A stretch of DNA of 30,550 nucleotides from Candidatus Dojkabacteria bacterium UBA2259. GTDB lineage: Bacteria; Patescibacteriota; Dojkabacteria; SC72. The notes under the pieces were generated by a model. That model did no database searches. It saw only the letters and a program-made list of their open reading frames with translations, and was not told where the DNA came from. Position numbers and translations under genes: made by a program. The stretch covers positions 21,179-51,728 of the forward strand of contig DDXN01000002.1 of assembly GCA_002347605.1 (NCBI GenBank), written 5' to 3'. Positions 1 through 8,463 of the stretch are shown here, in pieces; position 1 is the first letter of the stretch, and every line of letters starts with the position of its first letter.

Positions 1-554
1 ACTCTACTATCTGTGACAATATATGTGTACACTGTATCGGATTGTTTTACCTCTATTCTGTCTCCTACTTTTACTTTATCTAAATTAAAGAAAGTATCTT
101 TGTTAGGAGGTAGTTTTGCATATCTATGACCAATTATGACTATATTTCCCTTCTGTCCAGGTAAATTAGATGTTGGGAAGTGCCAAAAACCTTTATTCAT
201 TGTTGTAGATTCTAGACCTTCATAGATATCTCCCTCAACCTCAATGGAATTGATAGAAATCTTTGTATTTAACTCCTCTAATATTTTTCTGTCTAATATG
301 GTATCTTCTCCTAAACTCTCCTCTATACTCTGGCCTGTTGTATTAAGAGTTGTTACACCTAGAATTTTATCTCTGGTTGGTACAATGATTGTTAATATTT
401 GGAATACTATTTCTCCTGCACTTCTTGGTACATCGAATCTTTTTATAGGTCCGATTACTTTATTGTAATTTGGATATATCACAAAGTACACAACAGGTAG
501 AAGTATTATCATTATTAATACTGTTGTTATTATACTTTTGAGTAGCTTGTTCAT
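1..554 (-). CDS. Sortase, partial (C-terminal part beyond window)
   Basis: Reading the minus strand from an ATG at 554 gives an open frame of 184 codons that runs off the window edge. It has a short basic N-terminus and one membrane segment (about residues 7-27, LLKSIITTVLIMIILLPVVY). A sortase core follows, with PGQKGNIVIIGHRY around the catalytic histidine (codon at 126-128) and then DTFFNLDKVKVGDRIEV, the typical strand pattern after that His. The catalytic Cys and Arg would lie off the edge. Sortases are membrane transpeptidases that cleave C-terminal sorting signals of surface proteins. An in-frame ATG at 560 is possible, but a TAGAAT at 561-566 six bases before 554 favours 554 and a leaderless transcript. 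It is divergent from the gene at 651, a possible substrate. The family call is strong; the class is not assigned. Confidence 0.85.
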   Translation of the reverse strand, partial: MNKLLKSIITTVLIMIILLPVVYFVIYPNYNKVIGPIKRFDVPRSAGEIVFQILTIIVPTRDKILGVTTLNTTGQSIEESLGEDTILDRKILEELNTKISINSIEVEGDIYEGLESTTMNKGFWHFPTSNLPGQKGNIVIIGHRYAKLPPNKDTFFNLDKVKVGDRIEVKQSDTVYTYIVTDSR

Positions 555-560
555 ACCCAT

Positions 561-566
561 ATTCTA
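561..566 (-). promoter_or_regulatory. Candidate -10 element of sortase gene
   Basis: TAGAAT lies six bases before the ATG at 554, so the transcript would start at or next to the start codon. No convincing -35 is visible. The call rests on the same spacing seen before several other genes in the window. Confidence 0.4.
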
Positions 567-637
567 TCAGTTACAAGAGTATCTTGCACTATTTCTAATT
601 TTGTTTTATGCTATTGGGTATGAGGTATATAAATTAT

Positions 638-643
638 TATATA
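638..643 (+). promoter_or_regulatory. Candidate -10 element of the 651 gene
   Basis: TATATA lies seven bases before the GTG at 651, with a TTGGGT 18 bases upstream at 614-619 as a weak -35. This fits a leaderless or nearly leaderless start. Confidence 0.35.
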
Positions 644-650
644 GGTTAGA

Positions 651-1568
651 GTGGCAAAAAAGAAAGATACAAAAAAATCTACCCACAAATATACAGATAG
701 TAGTATGAGAAGCAAGGTTGAAATTAAACAACCTCTATCTTCAAATCAAGAAAAAATTTCTAGATTAGTAGGTTCTGTATTTATAGGTTTAGGTGTTTTA
801 CTTGTAGCATTTGGAGTTTTCTCATATATAAAGTATAGAGAGGAGCCACTGCTTAACCCTGAACTTGAGGCACCAATATTGGAGGAAGTGACTTCAATTA
901 CAAATGGAGAAACAATTATGGTAAAGGGGAGTGCAAATGGATATGACAATGTATTTATATATATTGACGAAGAGAAGGTTGGAGAGACAAAGGTAAATGA
1001 AGAATCTAAATTCTCTTTTGAACAGGCTTTAGAGACAGAGGGAGAGTACATGGTAACAGTAGCTGGAGTAAAAGGATTTCCAAATAGGTATATATCTCCA
1101 AAATCAGAAAGTATGATTTCCATAATTGATAGAAGCGCTCCTAACCCAGATATGGTTACTTTCAAGTATGGAGAGGAAACTAACAAGGATACTTTCATAC
1201 TTGTAGGTACAACAGAACCAGATGCAACAGTAGAAGTTAAAAGGGGTACGCAAAGCTTTGAGGCAGTAGCTGATGCAAGTGGGAATTTTAGAATTGAGGG
1301 AGTAGCTTTGGATGAAGGTAAGAACGTTTTCTCTGTATACATAGAGGATTTGGCAGGGAACAAAGTTTTACTTGATGAAAAAGTGAGAGTTGCTTACTCT
1401 CCAAGTGGTAGTGTAAATGGAGATGCAGTTGTAGACTCAAATATTCCTCAAGCTGCAGGTACATTTGATCAATTAATTGGAAACAATTTAATGATGTTGT
1501 TCGGGATTCTTGCTTTAATGGCTTTTTTGGGTAGTTCAACATTTGTTTATTTCAAGAATAGAAGGTAA
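651..1568 (+). CDS. Membrane-anchored Ig-like surface protein with sorting-signal-like C-terminus
   Basis: This 305-residue protein has a Lys-rich cytoplasmic N-terminus (1-37) and a membrane segment at about 39-60 (GSVFIGLGVLLVAFGVFSYI). Two extracellular beta-sandwich modules follow, at about 75-165 and 170-252. The second (GTTEPDATVEVKRG, ASGNFRIEGVALDEGKNVFS) looks like a bacterial Ig-like or glucodextranase-B-like domain. The C-terminus has a short IPQAAG stretch, a hydrophobic segment (about 277-300) and the basic end KNRR. This is the layout of a cell-wall sorting signal, although the LPXTG consensus is not met. The start is GTG, chosen because no better upstream codon exists and a -10-like hexamer sits seven bases before it. 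It is divergent from the sortase gene and followed by a clear terminator, so it is probably monocistronic. A plain two-pass membrane protein is the alternative. Confidence 0.75.
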   Translation: MAKKKDTKKSTHKYTDSSMRSKVEIKQPLSSNQEKISRLVGSVFIGLGVLLVAFGVFSYIKYREEPLLNPELEAPILEEVTSITNGETIMVKGSANGYDNVFIYIDEEKVGETKVNEESKFSFEQALETEGEYMVTVAGVKGFPNRYISPKSESMISIIDRSAPNPDMVTFKYGEETNKDTFILVGTTEPDATVEVKRGTQSFEAVADASGNFRIEGVALDEGKNVFSVYIEDLAGNKVLLDEKVRVAYSPSGSVNGDAVVDSNIPQAAGTFDQLIGNNLMMLFGILALMAFLGSSTFVYFKNRR

Positions 1569-1590
1569 AAGAAGAAGAATTTTGAAATTG

Positions 1591-1624
1591 AAAGGGAGGT
1601 TTATCAGCCTCTCTTTTTTTTCTC
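1591..1624 (+). terminator. Rho-independent terminator after the Ig-like gene
   Basis: A six-pair stem GGGAGG/CCTCTC (1594-1599 with 1608-1613, one G-U pair) and an eight-base loop are followed by a run of T from 1614. It lies 23 bases after the stop codon. Confidence 0.85.
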
Positions 1625-1644
1625 TGTAAAAAGATATAGTATTG

Positions 1645-1674
1645 TTGATATAATAAAATATATAAATATATTAT
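1645..1674 (+). promoter_or_regulatory. Promoter of the AI-2E permease operon
   Basis: TTGATA (1645-1650, five of six bases of the -35 consensus), an 18-base spacer and TATTAT (1669-1674) precede the ATG at 1683 by eight bases. The predicted start point is one to two bases before the ATG. Confidence 0.6.
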
Positions 1675-1682
1675 TCATCAAT

Positions 1683-2837
1683 ATGATAAAAGTGTTAAAT
1701 ATAAATAACGAAGAAGAAAAAAGAGAAAATCCATTTAAGGAGTTGGCTGAAATTCAGAGAATAAAAAGTTCAACTCAGACTAAAAAACCTGTTTTTAAAA
1801 TTGAGTTCTCTTGGAAGTTAATAGCTTTAGTTTTAGGAATAATTGCAATTGTGCTTTGGGGTAAACAGATACTAACGTTATTTGTATTCCTGTTTTTGAG
1901 CGTTGTTATTATGTCAGCAGTTTTACCAATTGTAAAATGGCTTCAGCAAAGAAAGATACCTAAGGGGTGGGCTATTGCTATAACATATTTTTTAGGATCT
2001 ATCTTAATTTTAGCTTTAACCGCTCTAATAGCTATTCCATTCATAAATCAGCTTAGTAAGTTGGGAGAGAGTATCCCCATATGGATTAAAAGTTTTACAT
2101 CAGGTATTCATGGTTTTAGTATTGGTTCTATTACTATAGATTCAACAGTAATAAATAGTACTATTTTAGGATGGTTTGAGAAATTATCATCTGTTGATAG
2201 CTTTGGAAATATTGCAACTGCAGTTGGAGGGGTATTCGGATGGTTTTCCCTTTTTCTTGCAGCAGTTGTATTCTCTGTATACTTAGTTATTGATCATAGC
2301 AAGGTACTAGATTTGGGACTTATCAGAATAATCTCTGATGAAAAGAGAGAGAGGGTGAAAAAGTTAGTTTTAGATTTAGAGAGTAAGTTAGGGAAATGGT
2401 TACTTGGTCAAGCGGTAGTAAGTACCATAGCTGGGACTGTATTAGGATCAATATTGGCCATATTTGGTATTCCTTTTGCTCTTCCAATGGGTGTGTTTGT
2501 TGCTTTACTTTCAGCCATTCCTTCCTTAGGTGCAACAGTTTCTTCAATACCTCCACTTTTAATAGCGTTGATAGCTAATGGACCTTTAAGTGCTTTTCTA
2601 CTTCTTCTGATATTTTTACTCTATCAGCAAATTGAAAACAACTTCATAATTCCAAAGGTAATGGGAAATGCTGCAGGTGTTAAACCAATACTTGTACTCT
2701 TTTCAGCTATTACCTTTTTAATTCTTTTTGGAGTATGGGGTGCAATACTATCTGTTCCTGCAATAGTGATTTCAAAGATATGCTATGAGTTTTATATCGA
2801 CTTGCAAAAAATTGAGGCGAAAGGTAGCATTAATTAG
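1683..2837 (+). CDS. AI-2E family permease (TqsA/PerM-like)
   Basis: This 384-residue polytopic membrane protein has hydrophobic segments from about residue 45 to the C-terminus. The tail carries the AI-2E family signature: LLYQQIENNFIIPKVMG at about 313-330, then a G-rich pair of helices (LFGVWGAILSVPAIVISK). The family includes TqsA, linked to autoinducer-2 export, and Na+/H+ antiporter-like members. The substrate here cannot be inferred, and no LuxS is in view. The N-terminal 40 residues are charged and probably cytoplasmic. The gene has its own promoter and is followed after 28-82 bases by the PEP-synthase-like gene on the same strand, probably as an operon. Confidence 0.9.
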   Translation: MIKVLNINNEEEKRENPFKELAEIQRIKSSTQTKKPVFKIEFSWKLIALVLGIIAIVLWGKQILTLFVFLFLSVVIMSAVLPIVKWLQQRKIPKGWAIAITYFLGSILILALTALIAIPFINQLSKLGESIPIWIKSFTSGIHGFSIGSITIDSTVINSTILGWFEKLSSVDSFGNIATAVGGVFGWFSLFLAAVVFSVYLVIDHSKVLDLGLIRIISDEKRERVKKLVLDLESKLGKWLLGQAVVSTIAGTVLGSILAIFGIPFALPMGVFVALLSAIPSLGATVSSIPPLLIALIANGPLSAFLLLLIFLLYQQIENNFIIPKVMGNAAGVKPILVLFSAITFLILFGVWGAILSVPAIVISKICYEFYIDLQKIEAKGSIN

Positions 2838-2908
2838 ATAGATAATCTTAACTGCTCAGTTATTCATGTACGAAGAGTCATTAAAAAGTAAAAGAGCTGT
2901 ATATTTTT

Positions 2909-2914
2909 GGGAGG
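2909..2914 (+). promoter_or_regulatory. Shine-Dalgarno site deciding the start of the PEP-synthase-like gene
   Basis: GGGAGG is placed five bases before the ATG at 2920. It is one of only two strong SD sites I find in the window and favours 2920 over the in-frame ATG at 2866, which has none. Against this, the extra 18 residues from 2866 include a FWED stretch that lines up loosely with the WF/WY start of PEP synthases. Confidence 0.6.
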
Positions 2915-2919
2915 ACCAT

Positions 2920-5445
2920 ATGTATAGTAAGCTAAAAGAATCTACTGTCGGAAGAAAAGGCCTTTCACTCTTTGAACTTAAAGATATGGATATCCCTATT
3001 CCAGATTTTTTTGTAATATCATCATCTCTGTTTGACAAATTTGTTTCTCAGACTCTTTTTAGAGATGCAAATGAATTAATTCAGAAAGGTAAGAACCCAG
3101 ATGAGTCTGATGTGTACAAAGCTTTGTACAAAACGAGTTTTGAGCAATCGGATGTTGAAGAAATAATGTCTGCATACGCAAGAATCTCTGGTTTTACAGA
3201 CACTTGGGTGTCAGTAAGATCTTCTGTTGTATTTCCATCAAATCCAGAAGTATCGTTTTCTGGTGTGTTTTCTACAGAATTGAATGTAAGAGGAGCAAAA
3301 AATATTTTGGATTCAATCAAAAGAATATATGCATCCTTGTTTACAGATGATGTTGTTGCCTACGCATCTTCTAAAGGAATTAATTTGGCTGATGTTAAGC
3401 TTGCAGTTGTTGTTCAAAAGATGGTTCAAGCAGAAGTATCTGGTGTTGCATTTACTCTCGATCCAATAACTCAAGATCCTACCAAGTTAAGTATTGAAGC
3501 CGTATATGGACTTGGGGATTCAATCTCTTTAGGAGAGCTTACACCTGATACATATCTTCTAAATAAAAAGGATTTAGAGGTTTTAGAAAAGAAGATATCT
3601 CCACAAGAGTGGATGAAAATTAGAGTTTTAAAGAGTAGCTCAACACAAAAAGATGGTACAGAAAAAGTTACAATCTCTGGAGCATGGAGTCATAGGCAGA
3701 AAGTTGAGGATAGATATCTTAAGGAGATAGCAAAGATATCTTTAATTGTTGAAAACAAATTGAGAAAAGCTCAAAACATAGAATGGGTAATGTCTGGGGG
3801 AAAAGTATGGATATTACAAAGCAAGGATCTTTATGAAAGGTATGTCCCAGACCAAATTAAAGTTGAAAATGCAAAAAGTTTTGATACATTGGGAGAGGTG
3901 TTAAAATGGGGATTAGAGAAATATCAAGGTATTGGAATACTCCAGGACAAGGCCGTATTGAACGCTCAAAAGATTGTGCAAGGGAACAGGCATGAATACA
4001 CTCCATTTACAGAGAAGTTGATTTCTACTGCAAAGGGTATTGTAAGAAGAGAGAAAGAAGTTGAGAACAGGGAGATAAGTGATATTAACGATTTCATTTT
4101 GAAAGGACTTGGAGCTAGCTTTGGTGTTGTAGTTGGGAATATTAAGATTATTGAGAAAGGAAGTAAAGTAGCTATTAACAAAAAAGATATCCTTGTTGTA
4201 AAGGAATTCTCCTCCGAAATGGAGTCTCTCATTATTAACTGTGGTGGTGTAATACTTGAAACAGGTGGGATAACTAGTGATACTGCTATACTTTGTAGAG
4301 AGTTTGATATACCAGCAGTAGTAGGTGCAAATGGTGCATCCTCTCTGTTTAAAGATGGTCAACTTGTTAGATTGGATGGTAATACAGGGAGTATATATGT
4401 TGAGAAAGTCTCTTCCCCTACTCCTACTGTTTCTCATCCTGTTGTCCAAGCGTACAAACAGGAGAGTCTTTCTAGTATTGATTTTCTTAAGACAGAGCAG
4501 TCTGACCAAAGATCTGTTACGGAATTGAAAGAAGAGAAAGGGTATATGATTCCTCATGATATGAACCTACCCCCTTGTGCTACAAAGGTGTTTGTAAACG
4601 CTACAGAGGATATAGGTAAGCTTGTGGATGTAGTTGGTAACTCCCATGGATTGGTATATGTTGATCTGGATAGAATACTTTTAGAAAATGGTAGGCATTT
4701 ACTTGCATATGTAGAAGAGAAAAAGTTTGTTGAATACTCAAAAGAGATTTCAGAAAAAATATGTGAATATGTTGATTTAGCAGAGGGTAATCAGGTTGTA
4801 CTAGCTATTGGGTGTTCACGAGTTTCACAGTTTAGAGAGTTAACGAAAGGTAAACAGTTTGAAAACAGTGAATTAGAAGATTCAGCTAATGGTCTTGCTC
4901 ATTACCTTGATAACAAGGAGTTGTTAAACAGGGTAATAAAGATAGTTAGAAGGGTAAGGAATATAAATAAAAGAAGGAATTTGGATGTAGGTATATACTC
5001 CCCAATGAACGCTTCTGCTATGACGGAATTTAAAAAGAGTCTTTTGGCTGGAGGCTTAAGAAGAACATCATCCTTTAGAATATATGCCATACTTGATAAT
5101 CCGACCGATGTAATACTTGCAGATGAGATACTTGATGTAAAGATAGATGGAGTGATTTTAGATATGCCTAGGATTGTTAAAGTAATGCAAGGTCTTAAGT
5201 ATGATGACACAAAAACTAAGTATGACCTTGCAACAAACAGCTCTCTAAAGGTTGTTGACGCTGTTTGTGATATATCTAAGTCTCCTTCAAAAGAGGTTGT
5301 TGTAATAGCACAGGATAGTAAGGATTTAGTTAAGTACTGTGTCCAAAAGGGAGTATATGGTGTTTCTGTTTTACCAAGTAGTGTAAAGGATATTCGTAAT
5401 ACAGTATCCCAAGAGGAAGCGAAGATTATATTGAAGAAAAAATAA
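2920..5445 (+). CDS. PEP synthase/PPDK-like protein with degenerate catalytic sites
   Basis: This is an 841-residue protein (859 if started at 2866) with the three-part layout of phosphoenolpyruvate synthase. The N-terminal ATP-grasp half is well kept: VGRKGLSLFELKD, VRSS, SFSGVFSTEL, VVVQKMVQAEVSGVAFTLDP, YGLGDSISLGELTPDTY and IEWVMSGGKVWILQS. The swivelling phosphohistidine domain is recognisable, but its motif reads GGITSDTAILCREFDIPAVV, with Asp (residue 454, codon 4279-4281) where the phosphorylated His belongs. The C-terminal barrel (about 535-841) follows the family's spacing but has lost the metal-binding EIPS and SNDL motifs and the catalytic Cys of GICGQ (here VVIAQ). The fold is therefore PEP-synthase-like, while PEP/pyruvate phosphotransfer is unlikely. 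An ATP-dependent or structural role is inference. It lies downstream of the permease gene. Confidence 0.85.
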   Translation: MYSKLKESTVGRKGLSLFELKDMDIPIPDFFVISSSLFDKFVSQTLFRDANELIQKGKNPDESDVYKALYKTSFEQSDVEEIMSAYARISGFTDTWVSVRSSVVFPSNPEVSFSGVFSTELNVRGAKNILDSIKRIYASLFTDDVVAYASSKGINLADVKLAVVVQKMVQAEVSGVAFTLDPITQDPTKLSIEAVYGLGDSISLGELTPDTYLLNKKDLEVLEKKISPQEWMKIRVLKSSSTQKDGTEKVTISGAWSHRQKVEDRYLKEIAKISLIVENKLRKAQNIEWVMSGGKVWILQSKDLYERYVPDQIKVENAKSFDTLGEVLKWGLEKYQGIGILQDKAVLNAQKIVQGNRHEYTPFTEKLISTAKGIVRREKEVENREISDINDFILKGLGASFGVVVGNIKIIEKGSKVAINKKDILVVKEFSSEMESLIINCGGVILETGGITSDTAILCREFDIPAVVGANGASSLFKDGQLVRLDGNTGSIYVEKVSSPTPTVSHPVVQAYKQESLSSIDFLKTEQSDQRSVTELKEEKGYMIPHDMNLPPCATKVFVNATEDIGKLVDVVGNSHGLVYVDLDRILLENGRHLLAYVEEKKFVEYSKEISEKICEYVDLAEGNQVVLAIGCSRVSQFRELTKGKQFENSELEDSANGLAHYLDNKELLNRVIKIVRRVRNINKRRNLDVGIYSPMNASAMTEFKKSLLAGGLRRTSSFRIYAILDNPTDVILADEILDVKIDGVILDMPRIVKVMQGLKYDDTKTKYDLATNSSLKVVDAVCDISKSPSKEVVVIAQDSKDLVKYCVQKGVYGVSVLPSSVKDIRNTVSQEEAKIILKKK

Positions 5446-5486
5446 CCATTTATTAATGCATATAGTTTTCACTATCAAATCTTTTG

Positions 5487-5492
5487 TATAAT
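5487..5492 (+). promoter_or_regulatory. -10 element of mutS
   Basis: A consensus TATAAT is followed by five bases and the ATG at 5498, so the mRNA is predicted to start at the AUG. The -35 region is poor; TTTTCA at 5466-5471 is the best match, with a short spacer. Confidence 0.55.
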
Positions 5493-5497
5493 AGGGG

Positions 5498-8113
5498 ATG
5501 GAACTTGATATTAAACAAACACCGATGATGGATCAGTATCTTAGATTTAAGAAACAGTATCCTGACAAGATAGTACTTTTTCGAATGGGTGACTTCTTTG
5601 AAACATTTGGAGAAGATGCAAAGATTGCATCTAAGGTTTTAAATATCACACTCACAGCCAGAGACAAGAGTAGTAACCCTACTCCACTTGCTGGGTTTCC
5701 CCATAAAGCAATTAATCAGTATTTACCTAAGTTAGTAAAAGCAGGTTACTGTGTTGTCATAGTTGACCAGTTAGAAGATCCAAAATTAGCTAAGGGTATT
5801 GTCAAAAGAGGTGTAACAAGAATAGTTACTCCAAGTACAATAGAAGATTTGGATTTAGTAAAGAGTAACTTCATGTGTTCATTTTGTAAAATTAAAAATG
5901 AACTAGGAGCTACCCTTTGTGACATTTCTACTGGAGAGACAACTTGGATATATACAAAGTACAGTAAGAAAAATATTGAAAGCATTTTGGCATCCTTTGA
6001 TCCAATGGAAATTTTACTTCTAGAGAATGAAAAAGAGTTACAATTCCCAACTATTCCTGTTCAGTTTCTAAGCAAAGGACTGGGAAATATCCAGTATGCA
6101 CAAGAGATATTAAAGGAGTTTTTTAATATATCAGATACAAAATCTTTAGGCTTAGAAGATGAAGCTTCTGCAATATGCTCCATAGCAATGATTTTGGAAC
6201 ATATCCGAGATACCCAACTAATGATACCCTCTCATATTAAAAAACCAAGAAGGAAGAATTTAACATCAAATATGATATTGGATAGGGCAACTATTCGAAA
6301 TTTAGAACTGGTGACTAATTCATACACAGGGGAGATACAGGGCTCTCTTTTTGGAGTAATTGATAGTACATCTACTCAAATGGGTAAACGATTGCTTTAC
6401 TCATGGATATTGAATCCCCTAATTGAGAAAAAAGGTATAGATGAGAGGATAGATATAGTGGATCTATTCTTCAGAAACAAGGATATCCTTTTTGAAAGTA
6501 AAGAGATACTTTCTGATGTTAGTGACATAGCGAGGATTGTTGGGAAAATTGGACTATTAAGAGCAAATGGAAGAGATATTAAAGCTTTACAAATATCTTT
6601 GGAAAATATATCTAAATTAAGAAATACACTCTCTACAATACCAGAGATGTCTAAGGAGTTAGAAAAGTATGCACAGTTTCTTGAGAGGTTGATAGAGAGG
6701 ATAGATATTTGTATTGTTGACTCTCCACCCCCTACTATCTTGGAAGGAGGAATTATTAAATCTTCATACAACAAAGAGATAGAGCAGTTAAGAGCATTGA
6801 CTGGTGATAGTAAGGGATGGATTAAGGAGTTTGAAGAGAACGAGAAAAAGAGTACAGGAATTGGGAGTTTAAAGATAGGGTATAATAGAGTGTTTGGATA
6901 TTACATTGAAGTTACGAAAACACATCAAGAGAAAGTACCACAGCGATATATTAGAAAACAGACTCTAGTTAACTGTGAGAGATATATTACTCAGGAGTTA
7001 AAAGAGAAGGAAGATGTTATTCTTAATTCACAAGAGAGGTTGAATGAATTAGAGTTTAAACTCTTTGATGAATTTAGGAAATCATTAATTCCAGACATAC
7101 CTACATTACAAGAGATTTCAGAGTATATATCTTACATAGATGTTCTTTGTGGATTTGCAAAAATATCAATAGAAAGAGAGTATTGTAAACCTAAAATATA
7201 TGACATGGGGGAAAAGGATGGCCTTATACTTATTCAGGATGGGAGGCACCCAATAGTTGAGATATTTAATGAAGGAGAGTTCATATCTAATGATACCCAT
7301 TTAGACTTTAACAATTTCTCAATGTCTATACTCACAGGCCCTAATATGTCTGGAAAGTCAACATATATTAGGCAGGTTGCAACCTTAGTTTTGCTTGCAC
7401 AGATTGGATGTTTTGTTCCTGCCAAGAGTATGGAGATATCTTTGGTAGATAGGATATTCACAAGAGTTGGAGCATCAGATGATCTTTCGCGAGGAAGAAG
7501 TACTTTTATGGTAGAAATGGATGAAGCTGCAAATATTGTTAACAATGCAACAAAGTACAGCTTAATTGTACTAGATGAGGTGGGGAGAGGAACCAGTACA
7601 TATGATGGCGTTAGTATTGCATGGGCACTAGCAGAGTATCTGGTTAATGATCTAAAATCTAGAACACTTTTCGCAACTCATTATCATGAGTTACTTAAAC
7701 TTTCCGAAAAGATTCCAGACAGAGTTAAAAATTACAATGTACTTGTTCAGGAGGATTTAACTGAGGGTAGTGTAATATTTCTAAGAAAAATTGTTGAGGG
7801 TGGAACTGACAGAAGTTATGGAATATATGTTGCCAAAATGGCTGGATTACCAGAGAAAGTTATCACCAGGGCTAATGAGATTTTGGAAAGTTTTGAACAA
7901 GAGAAAATGTTTTCTAATGAGAACCAAATTAGAGAGGGAGAGATATCTAGTAAGAAAAAAATGGATGGAGATACAGTTCAAAGTACATATCAATTTCCTC
8001 TTTTTATGGCGAAAGATTCCGAGATAGAAAGAGAAATACAAGAGATTGACATAGATAATCTTACTCCCATGGATGCTCTTAACAAGATTTCACAGTGGAA
8101 AAAAGGAATTTAA
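5498..8113 (+). CDS. mutS: DNA mismatch repair protein MutS
   Basis: This 871-residue protein has the normal MutS length and order. The N-terminal mismatch-reading domain carries the Phe-x-Glu motif as GDFFETF (F33, E35). The connector, lever and clamp domains follow. The ATPase domain has Walker A GPNMSGKST (614-622), DLSRGRSTFMVEM, Walker B LIVLDEVGRGTSTYDG and ATHYHEL. It binds mispaired bases as a dimer and signals repair through MutL, which is not in this window. A consensus -10 sits five bases before the ATG, suggesting a leaderless mRNA. The stop codon overlaps the stop of the convergent winged-helix gene by four bases. The C-terminal 40-50 residues are short and acidic. Confidence 0.98.
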   Translation: MELDIKQTPMMDQYLRFKKQYPDKIVLFRMGDFFETFGEDAKIASKVLNITLTARDKSSNPTPLAGFPHKAINQYLPKLVKAGYCVVIVDQLEDPKLAKGIVKRGVTRIVTPSTIEDLDLVKSNFMCSFCKIKNELGATLCDISTGETTWIYTKYSKKNIESILASFDPMEILLLENEKELQFPTIPVQFLSKGLGNIQYAQEILKEFFNISDTKSLGLEDEASAICSIAMILEHIRDTQLMIPSHIKKPRRKNLTSNMILDRATIRNLELVTNSYTGEIQGSLFGVIDSTSTQMGKRLLYSWILNPLIEKKGIDERIDIVDLFFRNKDILFESKEILSDVSDIARIVGKIGLLRANGRDIKALQISLENISKLRNTLSTIPEMSKELEKYAQFLERLIERIDICIVDSPPPTILEGGIIKSSYNKEIEQLRALTGDSKGWIKEFEENEKKSTGIGSLKIGYNRVFGYYIEVTKTHQEKVPQRYIRKQTLVNCERYITQELKEKEDVILNSQERLNELEFKLFDEFRKSLIPDIPTLQEISEYISYIDVLCGFAKISIEREYCKPKIYDMGEKDGLILIQDGRHPIVEIFNEGEFISNDTHLDFNNFSMSILTGPNMSGKSTYIRQVATLVLLAQIGCFVPAKSMEISLVDRIFTRVGASDDLSRGRSTFMVEMDEAANIVNNATKYSLIVLDEVGRGTSTYDGVSIAWALAEYLVNDLKSRTLFATHYHELLKLSEKIPDRVKNYNVLVQEDLTEGSVIFLRKIVEGGTDRSYGIYVAKMAGLPEKVITRANEILESFEQEKMFSNENQIREGEISSKKKMDGDTVQSTYQFPLFMAKDSEIEREIQEIDIDNLTPMDALNKISQWKKGI

Positions 8114-8418
8114 GTCCTAATGTTATATCCAAAACCATATTTACATTTTAGTATGTCATATCCTGTTTGAAAAAGTATCTTCTTTTTTAATCTCCCTACT
8201 CCAACCACTATATTCTTTCTTTTTATCTCCTTTGTATATTCTATTGCAAGATATTTTTCAAATTTAGTCATATCACAATAGCCATTATTATTTATTAAGT
8301 AATTCAAAAATAGTGATTCAAATGGGGTTAGGTTTATTTTTACACTTTTAATATATATTTCCATTTGGGATGGTATGTAATGTATATATTGGAATGTTTT
8401 TACTTCAACTACAACCAC
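8110..8418 (-). CDS. Stand-alone OmpR/PhoB-type winged-helix DNA-binding protein
   Basis: This 102-residue protein matches the C-terminal effector domain of OmpR/PhoB response regulators. It has an N-terminal beta stretch (about 3-28), LTPFESLFLNYLINN as the first helix, a recognition-helix region ending in VGVGRLKKKI, and the wing hairpin KYGFGYNI, equivalent to the usual RGVGYRL. There is no receiver domain. The GTG at 8418 is preferred over an internal ATG at 8364 because the N-terminal beta sheet of this fold lies between them. It follows hisS on the same strand after 45 bases that include TATAAT- and TTTATA-like hexamers. It converges on mutS, sharing the bases of the stop codons. Targets are unknown. 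Confidence 0.7.
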   Translation of the reverse strand: MVVVEVKTFQYIHYIPSQMEIYIKSVKINLTPFESLFLNYLINNNGYCDMTKFEKYLAIEYTKEIKRKNIVVGVGRLKKKILFQTGYDILKCKYGFGYNIRT

Positions 8419-8463
8419 AGGGTGGGTATAAAATAATATGTTAATTAGGGGATTATACTTTTG

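Noticed and set aside
554..622. Inverted repeat CATACCC / GGGTATG between sortase and the Ig-like gene
   Set aside because: Only seven bases, one arm overlaps the sortase start region, and it does not match the GGGT-N4-ACCC pattern at 30164-30216.
746..1363. 205-residue minus-strand frame opposite the Ig-like gene
   Set aside because: Ser/Pro/Thr-rich antisense shadow with no start signal. The plus-strand gene explains the region.
3913..4557. 214-residue open frame on the minus strand inside the PEP-synthase-like gene
   Set aside because: It lies wholly opposite a gene with clear family motifs, is rich in residues expected from antisense of AT-rich coding sequence, and matches nothing.
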